Positions 54,777-63,374 of a DNA stretch of 64,000 bases are shown here, piece after piece. Source of the stretch: Longimicrobiales bacterium (GTDB taxonomy: Bacteria; Gemmatimonadota; Gemmatimonadetes; Longimicrobiales; Gaopeijiaceae). A model generated the notes under the pieces. It worked only from the letters and a program-made list of their open reading frames with translations, had not been told where the DNA came from and ran no database searches. Every line of letters starts with the position of its first letter. Position 1 is the stretch's first letter. Location: contig JANQRP010000023.1 in assembly GCA_028284495.1 (NCBI GenBank), forward strand, positions 1 to 64,000. The letters are read 5' to 3'. Position numbers and translations under genes: made by a program.

Positions 54777-56115
54777 CGAACTCCCGGATGCCCAGCGGCG
54801 AGAGTTCGCGCCCGTAGCCGCTCTCGCGAATCCCTCCGAACGGCAGCGCGGTGTGTGAGCGGACGAAGTCGTTGACGAAGCAGGCGCCGGCCTCGAGCCG
54901 GTCCCGGGCGATTCGCTCACCCCGGGCGACGTCCGAGGTGAAGACGGCGGCGCCGAGGCCATAGCGCGTCCCGTTGGCCCATTCGATCGCGGTATCCTCG
55001 TCGGGCGCACGCAGAACGCTCACGACCGGCCCGAAGACCTCCTCGGATCCCGCCGGCATGGCGGGTGTGACGCCGGTCAGAACCGTGGCCGGATACCAGG
55101 CTCCCGCCCGCGAGGGCACCGTGGCGCCGAGCCGGCAGTGTGCACCAGCGGCGAGCGACGCCTCGACCTGCCGGTGGACTTCGTCGCGGAGGTCGGTCCG
55201 AGCGAGCGGACCGAGCCGGGTATCCTGGTCGCGGGGGTCGCCCATCTCGTAGTCGGCCATGCGCTCCAGCACGCGCTCCACGAATGCGTCGTGGACGGCA
55301 TCCAGCACGATCAGTCGCTTCGCCGCGATGCAGCTCTGGCCGGCGTTGATCATGCGGGACGTCACGCAGCGCTCGGCGGCGAGGTCCAGGTCCGCGTCCT
55401 CGAGGATGAGGTACGGGTCGCTCCCGCCCAGCTCCAGCACGGTCTTCTTGACGAGCTCGCCCGCCCGGGCCGCCACCGCCTTGCCGGCGCGAACGCTCCC
55501 GGTGAGCGTCACGGCCGCGATACGATCGTCGGCCATCCACGCCGATACCTCGTCCGGCTCGATGCGGAGATTGGCGAGGAGGCCGTCGGGCAGTCCTGCG
55601 TCACGAAAGATCTCGGTGATGTCCTCCGCGCACCCGGGCACGCTCGGCGCATGCTTGAGGAGCACGCCGTTGCCGGCCATGAGCGTCGGCGCGGCGAATC
55701 GGAAGACCTGCCAGTGCGGGAAGTTCCACGGCATGATTCCCAGCACCAGGCCGAGCGGCCGGGGCATCCAGTAGGCACGGGTCGCCTCGGTATCCGCCGC
55801 CGCCGGGAGGAGGAAGGCTTCGCCGTGGTCCGCGTAGTAGTCGCAGACCGACGCGCACTTCTCGACCTCCGAGCGAGCCTGCGCGATCGGCTTGCCCATC
55901 TCGGCGGTCATGCGCGCCGCCCAGCGGTCGCGATCGTCGAGGAGCCGGACGGCCGCCGCCCGGAGGATCCGCCCCCGGTCTTCGTAGTCCACGCCGTCCC
56001 ACGTCTTCTGGGCGTCCGCCGCGGCGGCGAGCGCCAGCTCGACGGCCGCGCGATCGTGGAGGGGGTAGCGCTCGCCCTCCAGGCCGGTCGCGGGGTCGAC
56101 GGCCCTGAACGTCAC
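54748..56115 (-). CDS. NAD(P)-dependent aldehyde dehydrogenase (succinate-semialdehyde type)
   Basis: 455 residues from a GTG overlapping the preceding stop (GTGA, 56112-56115). Catalytic residues are seen: N131 in MPWNFPHWQVFRFA, E228 in VLELGGSDPYL and C262 in NAGQSCIAAKR; GSVRAG at 206-211 is the coenzyme loop. The closing ESGYGRELSPLGIREFVNQK is typical of the SSADH-like subgroup. It oxidises an aldehyde, perhaps succinate semialdehyde. Translationally coupled to the propeller lipoprotein gene, an unusual partnership. Confidence 0.92.
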   Translation of the reverse strand: MTFRAVDPATGLEGERYPLHDRAAVELALAAAADAQKTWDGVDYEDRGRILRAAAVRLLDDRDRWAARMTAEMGKPIAQARSEVEKCASVCDYYADHGEAFLLPAAADTEATRAYWMPRPLGLVLGIMPWNFPHWQVFRFAAPTLMAGNGVLLKHAPSVPGCAEDITEIFRDAGLPDGLLANLRIEPDEVSAWMADDRIAAVTLTGSVRAGKAVAARAGELVKKTVLELGGSDPYLILEDADLDLAAERCVTSRMINAGQSCIAAKRLIVLDAVHDAFVERVLERMADYEMGDPRDQDTRLGPLARTDLRDEVHRQVEASLAAGAHCRLGATVPSRAGAWYPATVLTGVTPAMPAGSEEVFGPVVSVLRAPDEDTAIEWANGTRYGLGAAVFTSDVARGERIARDRLEAGACFVNDFVRSHTALPFGGIRESGYGRELSPLGIREFVNQKTVWVR

Positions 56116-57341
56116 CGAACCACGCGCATGCCGACGACGCTGGGCGCGCCCAGTTCGTCCCGGTCGAGGCCCCACAGCACTCCGTCGATCATGCGCAGCG
56201 GCTGGAATCGACCCGGCAGGTCGAGCTGCCCGAGGTACACGCCGTCCGCGTCGAAGACATCCCAGATGGGGGCGCCCAGGTCCTGCATGTCGAAGTCGTC
56301 CTCCTCGACCACCTCGGCAAGCTGTCCCGTCCGCTGCACCCAGAGATGCCCGTCGGCCTCGAGCAGAACCTGCGCGACCGGCGTGAACGTCTCGGCGAAG
56401 GTCGCCTGCGCGAGAATGGGCTCGACCGCCTGTGGGGGCGCGCCGGCCTGGATCATCATCTCGCGGACCCCGTCGAGGATCTTGCGCTGCGCCGTTTCCG
56501 TGACCGGCTGGGGCGGCACGTCCCGAATCACGATCGTCGAGAGTTCTCCCGCCGGGTTTCGGATCTCGAAGCGGTACACGTCGTTCATGGCTCGAACGGT
56601 CGAGCCATCGTCTGCGACGTCCCAGATCGGCTCGGGCGCGAAGAAGTTGTACTGGGGCACGCCGCCCTGCATCGTGAATCCCTCGCCGGCGGGGAGGACC
56701 AGAAGGGTGTCGGGGGTCTCCGTCCCGATGGTGGCGACGGCGTCGCCGCCGCCGACGGTGGAGCCGTCCATCCCCATGCTTCGCCGCTGCGCCACGACGC
56801 CCGCGTCGATCTCGTCCATCCGGATGGGAACGCCGCTCATGATGTTGAACGGGATCGCGCCGAGGAACTCGCCATTCGGATCGAACCGCTGGATACCCTG
56901 GCTCCCCGGGTCGATCGTCCAGATCTCGCCGTTCCGCTCGAACATCCCCATGAACATCGCGCCGATCTCGCCGGGTCCGTCCCCCGGAGCGCCGGCTCGC
57001 GACACGAGTTCGCCCTCGGACGAGTAGACGCTCACCTGGCGGGCCTGTTGATCGGCCACGTACACCCGTCCCTGCGCATCGACGTCGACCGAGATGACCG
57101 CTCCGAACTGCGCGTCCGGGCCGGCGTCGATGCCCCCCACGCGGAAGACCTCCTCGACACTCCACCGGTCGTCGCCGATCCAGCTGCCCGAGCCGGAGTT
57201 CTCGACGATGCGGACGCCGGCCGAGTCGGTGACCGTGGCGCCCGAGGCTCCGCCGGATGTGCCGTCACCACCGCAGCCGGCGACGAGGAAGGGGAGGGCG
57301 AGGAGAGCGGTCGGAACCGCTCGGATGCGAGTGCCGTTCAT
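56112..57341 (-). CDS. Six-bladed beta-propeller (NHL-like) lipoprotein
   Basis: 409 residues. The signal peptide ends in a lipobox (FLVAGCGG). Propeller repeats follow: GAVISVDVDAQGRVYVADQQ, ARQVSVYSSEGELVSRAGAP, GDGPGEIGAMFMGMFERNGE, IWTIDPGSQGIQRFDPNGEF and LLEADGHLWVQRTGQ. 6-bladed propellers of this kind are abundant in Gemmatimonadota and Bacteroidetes and have unknown ligands. ATG 57341 has only a weak GGTGGGA ahead. A 19-base dyad lies upstream at 57378-57396. Confidence 0.8.
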   Translation of the reverse strand: MNGTRIRAVPTALLALPFLVAGCGGDGTSGGASGATVTDSAGVRIVENSGSGSWIGDDRWSVEEVFRVGGIDAGPDAQFGAVISVDVDAQGRVYVADQQARQVSVYSSEGELVSRAGAPGDGPGEIGAMFMGMFERNGEIWTIDPGSQGIQRFDPNGEFLGAIPFNIMSGVPIRMDEIDAGVVAQRRSMGMDGSTVGGGDAVATIGTETPDTLLVLPAGEGFTMQGGVPQYNFFAPEPIWDVADDGSTVRAMNDVYRFEIRNPAGELSTIVIRDVPPQPVTETAQRKILDGVREMMIQAGAPPQAVEPILAQATFAETFTPVAQVLLEADGHLWVQRTGQLAEVVEEDDFDMQDLGAPIWDVFDADGVYLGQLDLPGRFQPLRMIDGVLWGLDRDELGAPSVVGMRVVR

Positions 57342-57377
57342 GATCCCACCGGGAGTTGGCCGTGAGGACGTGGTCGG

Positions 57378-57396
57378 GGGCCGGAGAGTCCGGCCC
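57378..57396. promoter_or_regulatory. 19-base dyad upstream of the propeller lipoprotein
   Basis: GGGCCGGA-GAG-TCCGGCCC, perfect 8-base arms around 3 bases, 37 bases upstream of the start codon. Same 8-3-8 geometry as the dyad at 5211-5229 ahead of metalloprotease copy 1, but a different sequence. It could be a 5' leader hairpin. Confidence 0.4.
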
Positions 57397-57572
57397 GGAT
57401 CCGACTTCACCTACGAACACTGCGCCCATCTCCTTCAGGATGGAAGCCGCTTCGGAGTGAACGACCCCGAGCGGAGCCGAACGCGCAGCCTGGACGCCAC
57501 GGGTGACGTGTGCGCGGGCCGGCGCGGCTGCTCCGATTGCCCCGCGTCGGGTTCTCTCCGATACTCGGGGCC

Positions 57573-59399
57573 ATGCAGATTTCGTACATCGACGGCCCCC
57601 GGCTCCGCCGCTCGCTCGTCGCGGCCTGCACCTACGCCCAGCAGCAGCGCGGCGAGCTCAACCGGATCAACGTCTATCCGGTACCGGACGGAGACACCGG
57701 TACGAACCTCGCACTCACCGTCCAGGCGATCGTCGACCGACTGGGCGCCAGCCGCGAACGGTCGGTGGCGGGGGTCGCCAACGAGGTGGCGCAAGCGGCC
57801 ATCCTCGGTGCCCGGGGCAACTGCGGGATGATCCTCTCCCACTTTCTCCTGGGGTTCTCCCGGTACTTCGAGGAAGAACAGACACGGATCACCACCGCCG
57901 AGTTCGCGGATGCCCTGCAGGCCGGGGTCGAACACCTCTACGCGGCGCTCGAGAAGCCCGTCGAGGGCACGATCCTCACGGTGATGCGTGACACCGCCGA
58001 AGCGGCGGACGACGCCGGAATGCCCGACTTCGTGCCGCTGGTCGATCATCTCGTGGATCGGGCCCGCGATTCTCTCGAGCGCACACCCGACCTGCTTCCG
58101 ATTCTCGGGAAGGCCGGTGTCGTGGACGCCGGCGCCAAGGGCTTCGTGGCGATGCTCGAGGGAGTCCTTCTGTTCATCCACGGAGATCCGATCGTCGCGG
58201 CTCCGCCCGAGACGCGAGAACCCGTCGGGGCCGCGGCCGTCGAGTACGGGGCGGAGGACGAGATGTACCGCTTCTGCACCGAGGCTCTGGTCCGCGGCGA
58301 GGCACTCCCGACGCAGGACGAGGCGAAAGACTGGCTCCGTCATCTCGGCGACTCGCTGATCGTGATCCGCGCGGACGATGTCCTGAAGGTGCATATCCAC
58401 ACCGACGAGCCCGAGGTGGTCTTCGACTGGCTTCGATCCAGGGGGCGACTCGAGACGCACAAGGCCGAGGACATGCGCGCGCAGCACGCGGCGGTCGGTC
58501 GGGCGTCGGAGGGCGGTCACGTGGCGCTGGCCCGCCGCCCGATCTCTCTGGTCACCGACTCCGCGGCGGACCTTCCGGAGACCGTCGTTCGCGCGCACGG
58601 AATTCACGTCACGCCGCTCGCGCTCAACGATGGCGATACGACGCTTCGGGACCGCGTGGACATCAGCGCCGAGGAGTTCCAGCGGAGGCTCGCGAACGAG
58701 CCGGACACGCTACCGACGACGTCGCAGCCCTCGCCAGCCGACTTCCTGGAGACATTCAGTCGCGCCGCCGAGGACGGCGAGCAGGTCCTCGCGGTGGTCC
58801 TCGGTTCCACGCTGTCGGGGACCCTCGGGTCCGCCCAGGCCGCCGCCAGGCACGTCCACGGCGTCGAGGTCACAGTGGTCGACACGCTCGGTGCGTCGCT
58901 CCTCGAGGGACTGCTGGTCCTGAAGGCGGCCGAACTCGCGGAGCTCGCAATCCCGCCGGCGGAGATCGCAGAGGAGATCCGCCGGATTCGTCGGCGCTCC
59001 GGCATCCTCTTCACCGTCGAGACGTTCGAGCGGCTGATCGCGTCGGGTCGGGTCGGCCGCGGGCGGGCCTTCCTCGGTTCGATGCTCAACGTCAAGCCGA
59101 TCCTCTACCTCAACGAAGAGGGTGTCGTCGAGCCGGCCGGGAAGGCCTTCGGCGGTAGCCGGGGACACCGCGTCCACCGCGCGATGATCGACGCCGTGAA
59201 GGAGAAGGTCGGCGACGCCGAGAAGGTCCGATTCGGCGTGGTTCACGTGGGGTGTCCGGAGATACTCGCGCAGGTGTCCGGGGCGCTGCGGTCGCACTTC
59301 GGGTCGCACGCCGAAGTGCTCGCTTCGCCGGCCACGCCGGTGATCTCGACGCACCTGGGGATCGGTGCGTGGGGCGTCGCCTGGATCGTGGAGGACTGA
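57573..59399 (+). CDS. DAK2-DegV fusion: FakA-FakB type fatty acid kinase
   Basis: 608 residues. The N-terminal DAK2 kinase domain has NVYPVPDGDTGTNLALTVQA with the ADP-Mg Asp cluster (PDGDTGTN, 38-45), ARGNCGMILSHFLLGF and GKAGVVDAGAKGFVAMLEG. A middle domain (DDVLKVHIHTDEP) follows, as in FakA. The C-terminal DegV domain (RPISLVTDSAADLPETVVRA, VLGSTLSGTLGSAQAAARH, FTVETFERLIASGRVGRGRA) binds fatty acids in FakB proteins. In Firmicutes FakA and FakB are separate proteins that phosphorylate fatty acids together; here both are in one chain. Confidence 0.92.
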   Translation: MQISYIDGPRLRRSLVAACTYAQQQRGELNRINVYPVPDGDTGTNLALTVQAIVDRLGASRERSVAGVANEVAQAAILGARGNCGMILSHFLLGFSRYFEEEQTRITTAEFADALQAGVEHLYAALEKPVEGTILTVMRDTAEAADDAGMPDFVPLVDHLVDRARDSLERTPDLLPILGKAGVVDAGAKGFVAMLEGVLLFIHGDPIVAAPPETREPVGAAAVEYGAEDEMYRFCTEALVRGEALPTQDEAKDWLRHLGDSLIVIRADDVLKVHIHTDEPEVVFDWLRSRGRLETHKAEDMRAQHAAVGRASEGGHVALARRPISLVTDSAADLPETVVRAHGIHVTPLALNDGDTTLRDRVDISAEEFQRRLANEPDTLPTTSQPSPADFLETFSRAAEDGEQVLAVVLGSTLSGTLGSAQAAARHVHGVEVTVVDTLGASLLEGLLVLKAAELAELAIPPAEIAEEIRRIRRRSGILFTVETFERLIASGRVGRGRAFLGSMLNVKPILYLNEEGVVEPAGKAFGGSRGHRVHRAMIDAVKEKVGDAEKVRFGVVHVGCPEILAQVSGALRSHFGSHAEVLASPATPVISTHLGIGAWGVAWIVED

Positions 59400-59427
59400 G
59401 CGCGCGCCCCGCCCGCGAGCCAGACCG

Positions 59428-59871
59428 TCAGGCGTCGGGAAGCTTGTTCCTGCCTGCGACCAGCCACGAGTAGGTGGCCCGCTGCGCTCTGGACGGATCG
59501 GGCGGCAGCTGCACCAGCAGGGCGCGGGCCCGTGCCTCCTCCGGAAGGTGGAGCACCAGTTCGCCCGGGACCCAGCCGTCCCATGCGCGCGAGCGGCCGC
59601 TCGCATCGATCCCGACGGTCCGGCCGGCGTGCGCCAGCTCGGCGAGCCGCTTCCCGTAAAGGGTCCAGGCAGGAAGCGGCTCGGCGCTGCCGTCCGCGAT
59701 CGACGGGATGAGCGTGTCGCGGTAGTAGGCGACCGCCGCTTCGTACGCCGCCTCGTCACGTTCGCGCAGCGCTTTCAGCTGCTCGCGGTAGAACTCCCGC
59801 GGATCGCGGGCGCCACTCGCGTCCAGCACCGCCTGGAGACGCTCGTCTGCAACCCGCCTGGGATCGCTCAC
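59428..59871 (-). CDS. Unknown protein downstream of rho
   Basis: 147 residues, GTG start 22 bases after the rho stop, so probably cotranscribed with rho. Helical, charged N-terminal half (DPREFYREQLKALRERDEAA, AVAYYRDTLIPSIADG) and a mixed C-terminal half (RTVGIDASGRSRAWDGWVPG, ELVLHLPEEARARALLVQLP, PSRAQRATYSWLVAGRNKLP). No signal peptide or known motif. A conserved Gemmatimonadota gene is possible but was not checked. Confidence 0.65.
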   Translation of the reverse strand: MSDPRRVADERLQAVLDASGARDPREFYREQLKALRERDEAAYEAAVAYYRDTLIPSIADGSAEPLPAWTLYGKRLAELAHAGRTVGIDASGRSRAWDGWVPGELVLHLPEEARARALLVQLPPDPSRAQRATYSWLVAGRNKLPDA

Positions 59872-59893
59872 CGGGCCTCGACCATGCGCGGCG

Positions 59894-61150
59894 TCATCCC
59901 CCCGCCGCCATCGCGTCCATGAAGTCCTCGTTGGTCGGATAGCGCTTCATCCGGTCGAGAAGGAACTCGATGGCTTCGTTCGAGGGCATGTCCGCCAGGA
60001 AATTCCGGAGGAGGAAGACGCGGTTCCGCTCCATCTCGTTGAGCAGCAGCTCCTCCTTCCGCGTGCTCGACCGGTTGATGTCGATGGCCGGGAAGACGCG
60101 CCGGTCCGAGATCATGCGGTCGAGCATGATCTCCATGTTTCCCGTGCCCTTGAACTCCTCGAAGATGACGTCGTCCATTCGGCTGCCCGTCTCGATGAGG
60201 GCGGTCGCCACGATCGTGAGCGACCCGCCCGCCACGAGCTTGCGCGCCGCGCCGAAGAAGCGCTTCGGCTTCTGCAGTGCGTTCGCGTCCACACCGCCCG
60301 ACATGATCCGACCCGAGCGGGGCATGGTGGCGTTGTAGGCGCGGGCGAGGCGGGTGATCGAGTCGAGCAGGATCACGACGTCGTGGCCCGCTTCCACGAG
60401 GCGCTTGGCCTTGTCCATGACCATCTCGGCCACCTGGATGTGCCGCTTCGGCGACTCGTCGAAGGTGGAGGCGATCACCTCGCCCTTCACCTTGCTCTTC
60501 ATCTCCGTAACCTCCTCGGGCCGCTCGTCGATCAGCAGCACGATGAGCTCGACCTCGGGGTGATTCTCGGAGATCGAATGCGCGATGTCCTGGAGCAGCA
60601 TCGTCTTTCCGGCCTTGGGCGGCGACACGATCAGGCCGCGCTGACCCTTCCCGATGGGGGCGATCAGGTCCATCACGCGCACCGACAGGTTGCCGTCGCT
60701 CCGCTCGAGTCGGAGGCGCTCGTCCGGGTACCGCGGCCGGAGTTCGTCGAAGTCCGGACGTGCCTCCTCGACCTCCTTCGGCTCGAGTCCGTTGACGGAG
60801 TCGATCTCCTGGATGGCCATGTACCGCTCGCGCTTGCGAGGCGGACGCACCGAGCCCGTGATCGTGTCGCCGGTGCGGAGCTGGAACCGCTTGATCTGCC
60901 CCGGGCTGACGTAGATGTCGTCCGGGCTGGGCAGGTAGCTCCACTCCGGCGAACGGAGGAAGCCGTACCCCTCCTTGAGCGTCTCCATCACGCCCGAGGC
61001 CTCGAGTGCGACGTCGTTGTGGAAGAGCGTCTTCTGGATCCGGTTGATGAGCTGCTGACGGCTCAGCCCGGATGCGCCCTTGATCGACAGCTCCTCGGCC
61101 ATCGTCTGGAGCGCGCCGACGGTCTTCTCTCTGAGTTCGGCGATATCCAC
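59894..61150 (-). CDS. rho: Transcription termination factor Rho
   Basis: 418 residues, matching the usual 419. GTG 61150 gives the expected N-terminus (DIAELREKTVGAL); longer starts run into low-complexity filler. The Rho N-terminal and cold-shock RNA-binding parts (LINRIQKTLFHNDVALEASG, VMETLKEGYGFLRSPEWSYL, SPDDIYVSPGQIKRFQLRTG) are followed by Walker A GLIVSPPKAGKT (172-183), the Q-loop and R-loop region and FFGAARKLVAGGSLTIVATA. A leader of about 100 bases with a candidate promoter precedes it, suiting the known autoregulation of rho. Confidence 0.97.
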   Translation of the reverse strand: MDIAELREKTVGALQTMAEELSIKGASGLSRQQLINRIQKTLFHNDVALEASGVMETLKEGYGFLRSPEWSYLPSPDDIYVSPGQIKRFQLRTGDTITGSVRPPRKRERYMAIQEIDSVNGLEPKEVEEARPDFDELRPRYPDERLRLERSDGNLSVRVMDLIAPIGKGQRGLIVSPPKAGKTMLLQDIAHSISENHPEVELIVLLIDERPEEVTEMKSKVKGEVIASTFDESPKRHIQVAEMVMDKAKRLVEAGHDVVILLDSITRLARAYNATMPRSGRIMSGGVDANALQKPKRFFGAARKLVAGGSLTIVATALIETGSRMDDVIFEEFKGTGNMEIMLDRMISDRRVFPAIDINRSSTRKEELLLNEMERNRVFLLRNFLADMPSNEAIEFLLDRMKRYPTNEDFMDAMAAGG

Positions 61151-61450
61151 GAAATCGTCGAGCGGGATCGACCCGGAAATGCCGCGGGTCGGGGCGGCGT
61201 GCGGTTTTCGGGGGAGCGTCGCGGCGGAACGGCGAGACCTCTGGATCCACGACACGGGGAGGGTACACTGCGGCCGAGTGGCGGGCAAGCCCTGGCGGGG
61301 GCTCCGGAATTTCGCAATCGGCCCACGGCCGGCACCGGGGTGCACGCTCGCGGTATCGCCCGTCGCTCCGGGCTTTCTTGACATTCACGTCCGCGTCGGG
61401 GACGTTCGTTTTTCGGGATTTTTCAACCCCGCTCCCTCCGGACGGTGCGC
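61151..61450. other. 300-base region between divergent rho and the mla operon
   Basis: No gene seen. It contains the candidate rho promoter and the long rho leader. The frame upstream of the rho GTG encodes only basic filler. Towards the mla side it is pyrimidine-rich on the plus strand (61375-61440), with TTTTTCGGGATTTTTC near 61410-61426 as the only T-rich patch. Confidence 0.5.
61264..61288 (-). promoter_or_regulatory. Candidate rho promoter
   Basis: On the minus strand TTG (61288-61286) is followed after 20 bases by TACCCTCC (61265-61258). This is close to the FCB-group -33/-7 pattern, TTG-N19-20-TAnnTTTG. It would give a leader of roughly 100 bases ahead of rho. Confidence 0.35.
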
Positions 61451-61804
61451 ATGGCACGACACAACCGGGACGGGTCCGGCTCGGACCAGCGTGGCTACGA
61501 GTACGAGGTGCACTACCAGCCCGACTGGTTCCGGCTGGTCAAGGTCACGCGTACACTCGACTCCGGTCGCCAGTCCACCAAGACGCTCTATCGGAACCCG
61601 GTGTCGCGGCGGAAGAGCCGCCCGGGCCGTCGCATACGTACGGGGATCCGATCCCCGGAGCAGGAACTGGATGTCGAGGTCTCGGTGCTCGACCCGCGGC
61701 GCCGCGTGAAGCGCGTGCGTATCGCATGCGAGGTGCCGACGGGCGATGGCGGCACGGAGGTGGTCGAGTTCACCGTCGAGGGCGGGCTGCCCCCGGCGCG
61801 GTGA
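61451..61804 (+). CDS. Small basic protein of unknown function ahead of the mla operon
   Basis: 117 residues from ATG 61451; GTG 61445 is possible. The core YEYEVHYQPDWFRLVKVTRT, SGRQSTKTLYRNP is followed by a basic linker (RRKSRPGRRIRTGIRS) and a beta-rich end (LDVEVSVLDPRRRVKRVRIA, TEVVEFTVEGGLPPAR). No signal or known motif. It ends 13 bases before mlaE, so it probably shares the operon and may be specific to this lineage. Confidence 0.65.
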   Translation: MARHNRDGSGSDQRGYEYEVHYQPDWFRLVKVTRTLDSGRQSTKTLYRNPVSRRKSRPGRRIRTGIRSPEQELDVEVSVLDPRRRVKRVRIACEVPTGDGGTEVVEFTVEGGLPPAR

Positions 61805-61817
61805 CGTCGGTGCGACC

Positions 61818-62597
61818 ATGAACCTCATTCTGGCGCCGGTTCGCGGGCTCGGGAGGGCCACGCTGGCGGTCGTGTCGGCGGTCGGCCGCGGCGCGATGCT
61901 GTCCGTGGACGCCGGTCGCTCGCTTCGACGTGTCGATCAGTGGGGGCCGCATCTGGTCCCGCAGATGATCAGCATCGGTGTGGCGTCGATCCCGCTGGCG
62001 CTCTTCATCGCGGCGTTCACCGGGATCGTGCTCGCGATCCAGGCCTCCTACACCTTCGTGGGCACGGTGCCGCTCTACTTCGTGGGCGCGCTGGTCGGGA
62101 AGACCATGATCCTGGAGCTCGGCCCCGCGCTCACCGGTCTGGCGCTCTCGGGACGTGTCGGGGCCAGCAACGCGTCCGAGATCGCCACGATGCGGGTGAC
62201 CGAGCAGATCGATGCGCTGGAGTCGCTCGCCTACGACCCGATCGCGTATCTCGTGGTGCCGCGGGTGATTGCCGGGACCCTGATGTTTCCGGTGGTCATC
62301 GCGCTCGCGATCGCGATGGGCATCGTGGCCGGGTGGCTCACCTCGATCGCGCTGCTGGACCTCGCGACCCCCCAGTTCGTGCGGGGACTCCGGCTGTTCT
62401 TCGACACCTACGACGTTCAGTTCGCCATGTTCAAGTCGGCGACGTTCGGAACCACGGTCACGTCGGTGGGCGCCTTCTTCGGGTACACCTGCACGGGCGG
62501 CGCTCGCGGCGTGGGTCGGGCGACGACCCGGACCGTGGTGGTCTCCTCGATGATCATCCTCGTGCTCGACGCCTTCTGGGCGGCGACGCTGCTCTGA
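61818..62597 (+). CDS. mlaE: MlaE-family ABC transporter permease
   Basis: 259 residues with five to six membrane helices. The family motifs PLALFIAAFTGIVLAIQASY, ELGPALTGLALSGRVGASNA, ASEIATMRVTEQIDALESLA and YDPIAYLVVPRVIAGTLMFP are clear. MlaE is the permease of the Mla system, which moves phospholipids between inner and outer membrane. Operon order mlaE-mlaF-mlaD follows. Confidence 0.95.
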   Translation: MNLILAPVRGLGRATLAVVSAVGRGAMLSVDAGRSLRRVDQWGPHLVPQMISIGVASIPLALFIAAFTGIVLAIQASYTFVGTVPLYFVGALVGKTMILELGPALTGLALSGRVGASNASEIATMRVTEQIDALESLAYDPIAYLVVPRVIAGTLMFPVVIALAIAMGIVAGWLTSIALLDLATPQFVRGLRLFFDTYDVQFAMFKSATFGTTVTSVGAFFGYTCTGGARGVGRATTRTVVVSSMIILVLDAFWAATLL

Positions 62598-62624
62598 ACC
62601 GGCCGTGAGAGCGTCGGACACACC

Positions 62625-63374
62625 GTGAGCATCGAACTGAAGGACGTCCACAAGGCGTTCGGAGAGAAGCGGGTCCTCCGCGGTTTCACGCTGTCCGTGG
62701 AACGCGGCGAGACGGTCTCGGTGATCGGAGGCTCGGGCCAGGGCAAGTCCACGCTCCTCAAGCACGTCAACGGGCTGCTCAAGCCCGACGCGGGCGAGGT
62801 GTGGGTGGACGGTCAGCGCATCGACCAGCTCGAGGGCGAGCCGCTGTACGAGACCCGCCGCAAGGTCGGGTACGTCTTCCAGTTCGCGGCGCTGTTCGAC
62901 TCGATGACCATCGCGGAGAACGTTGCCATGGGGCTCCGCCGCATTCCGGGACTCTCCGAAGCCGACATCGCGGACCGTGTCCGGACCGCACTGGCACGTG
63001 TGGACCTCGAAGGGGTGGATGAGCAGTATCCCTCGGAGCTCTCCGGCGGCATGCGGAAGCGGGCCGGCCTCGCCCGAGCGATCGCACTCGAACCGGCATA
63101 CCTTCTGTACGACGAACCGACCACCGGCCTGGATCCGGTCACTCTCTCGATGGTGGACGAGTTGATTCTGCGAATGAGCGACCGCCTCGGCGTCACCTCC
63201 GTGGTCATCACGCACGACATGGAGAGCGCGTACCGGATCTCGGACCGGATCGTCATGCTTCACGAGGGGCGGGCGCGGGTCGCGGGCACGCCGGACGAGA
63301 TCCGCGACAGCGCGGACCCGGTCGTTCGCGCGTTCGTCGAGGGACGGGCGGATCTCCTCGAGGAGGCTTCGTGA
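62625..63374 (+). CDS. mlaF: MlaF-family ABC transporter ATPase
   Basis: 249 residues, GTG start. Walker A GGSGQGKST (35-43), the Q loop FQFAALFDSMTIAENVA, the signature LSGGMRKRAGLARAIALEPA and Walker B LLYDEPTTGLDP are canonical; MRKRAGLARAI is typical of Mla ATPases. The stop overlaps mlaD in GTGA (63371-63374). Confidence 0.96.
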   Translation: MSIELKDVHKAFGEKRVLRGFTLSVERGETVSVIGGSGQGKSTLLKHVNGLLKPDAGEVWVDGQRIDQLEGEPLYETRRKVGYVFQFAALFDSMTIAENVAMGLRRIPGLSEADIADRVRTALARVDLEGVDEQYPSELSGGMRKRAGLARAIALEPAYLLYDEPTTGLDPVTLSMVDELILRMSDRLGVTSVVITHDMESAYRISDRIVMLHEGRARVAGTPDEIRDSADPVVRAFVEGRADLLEEAS

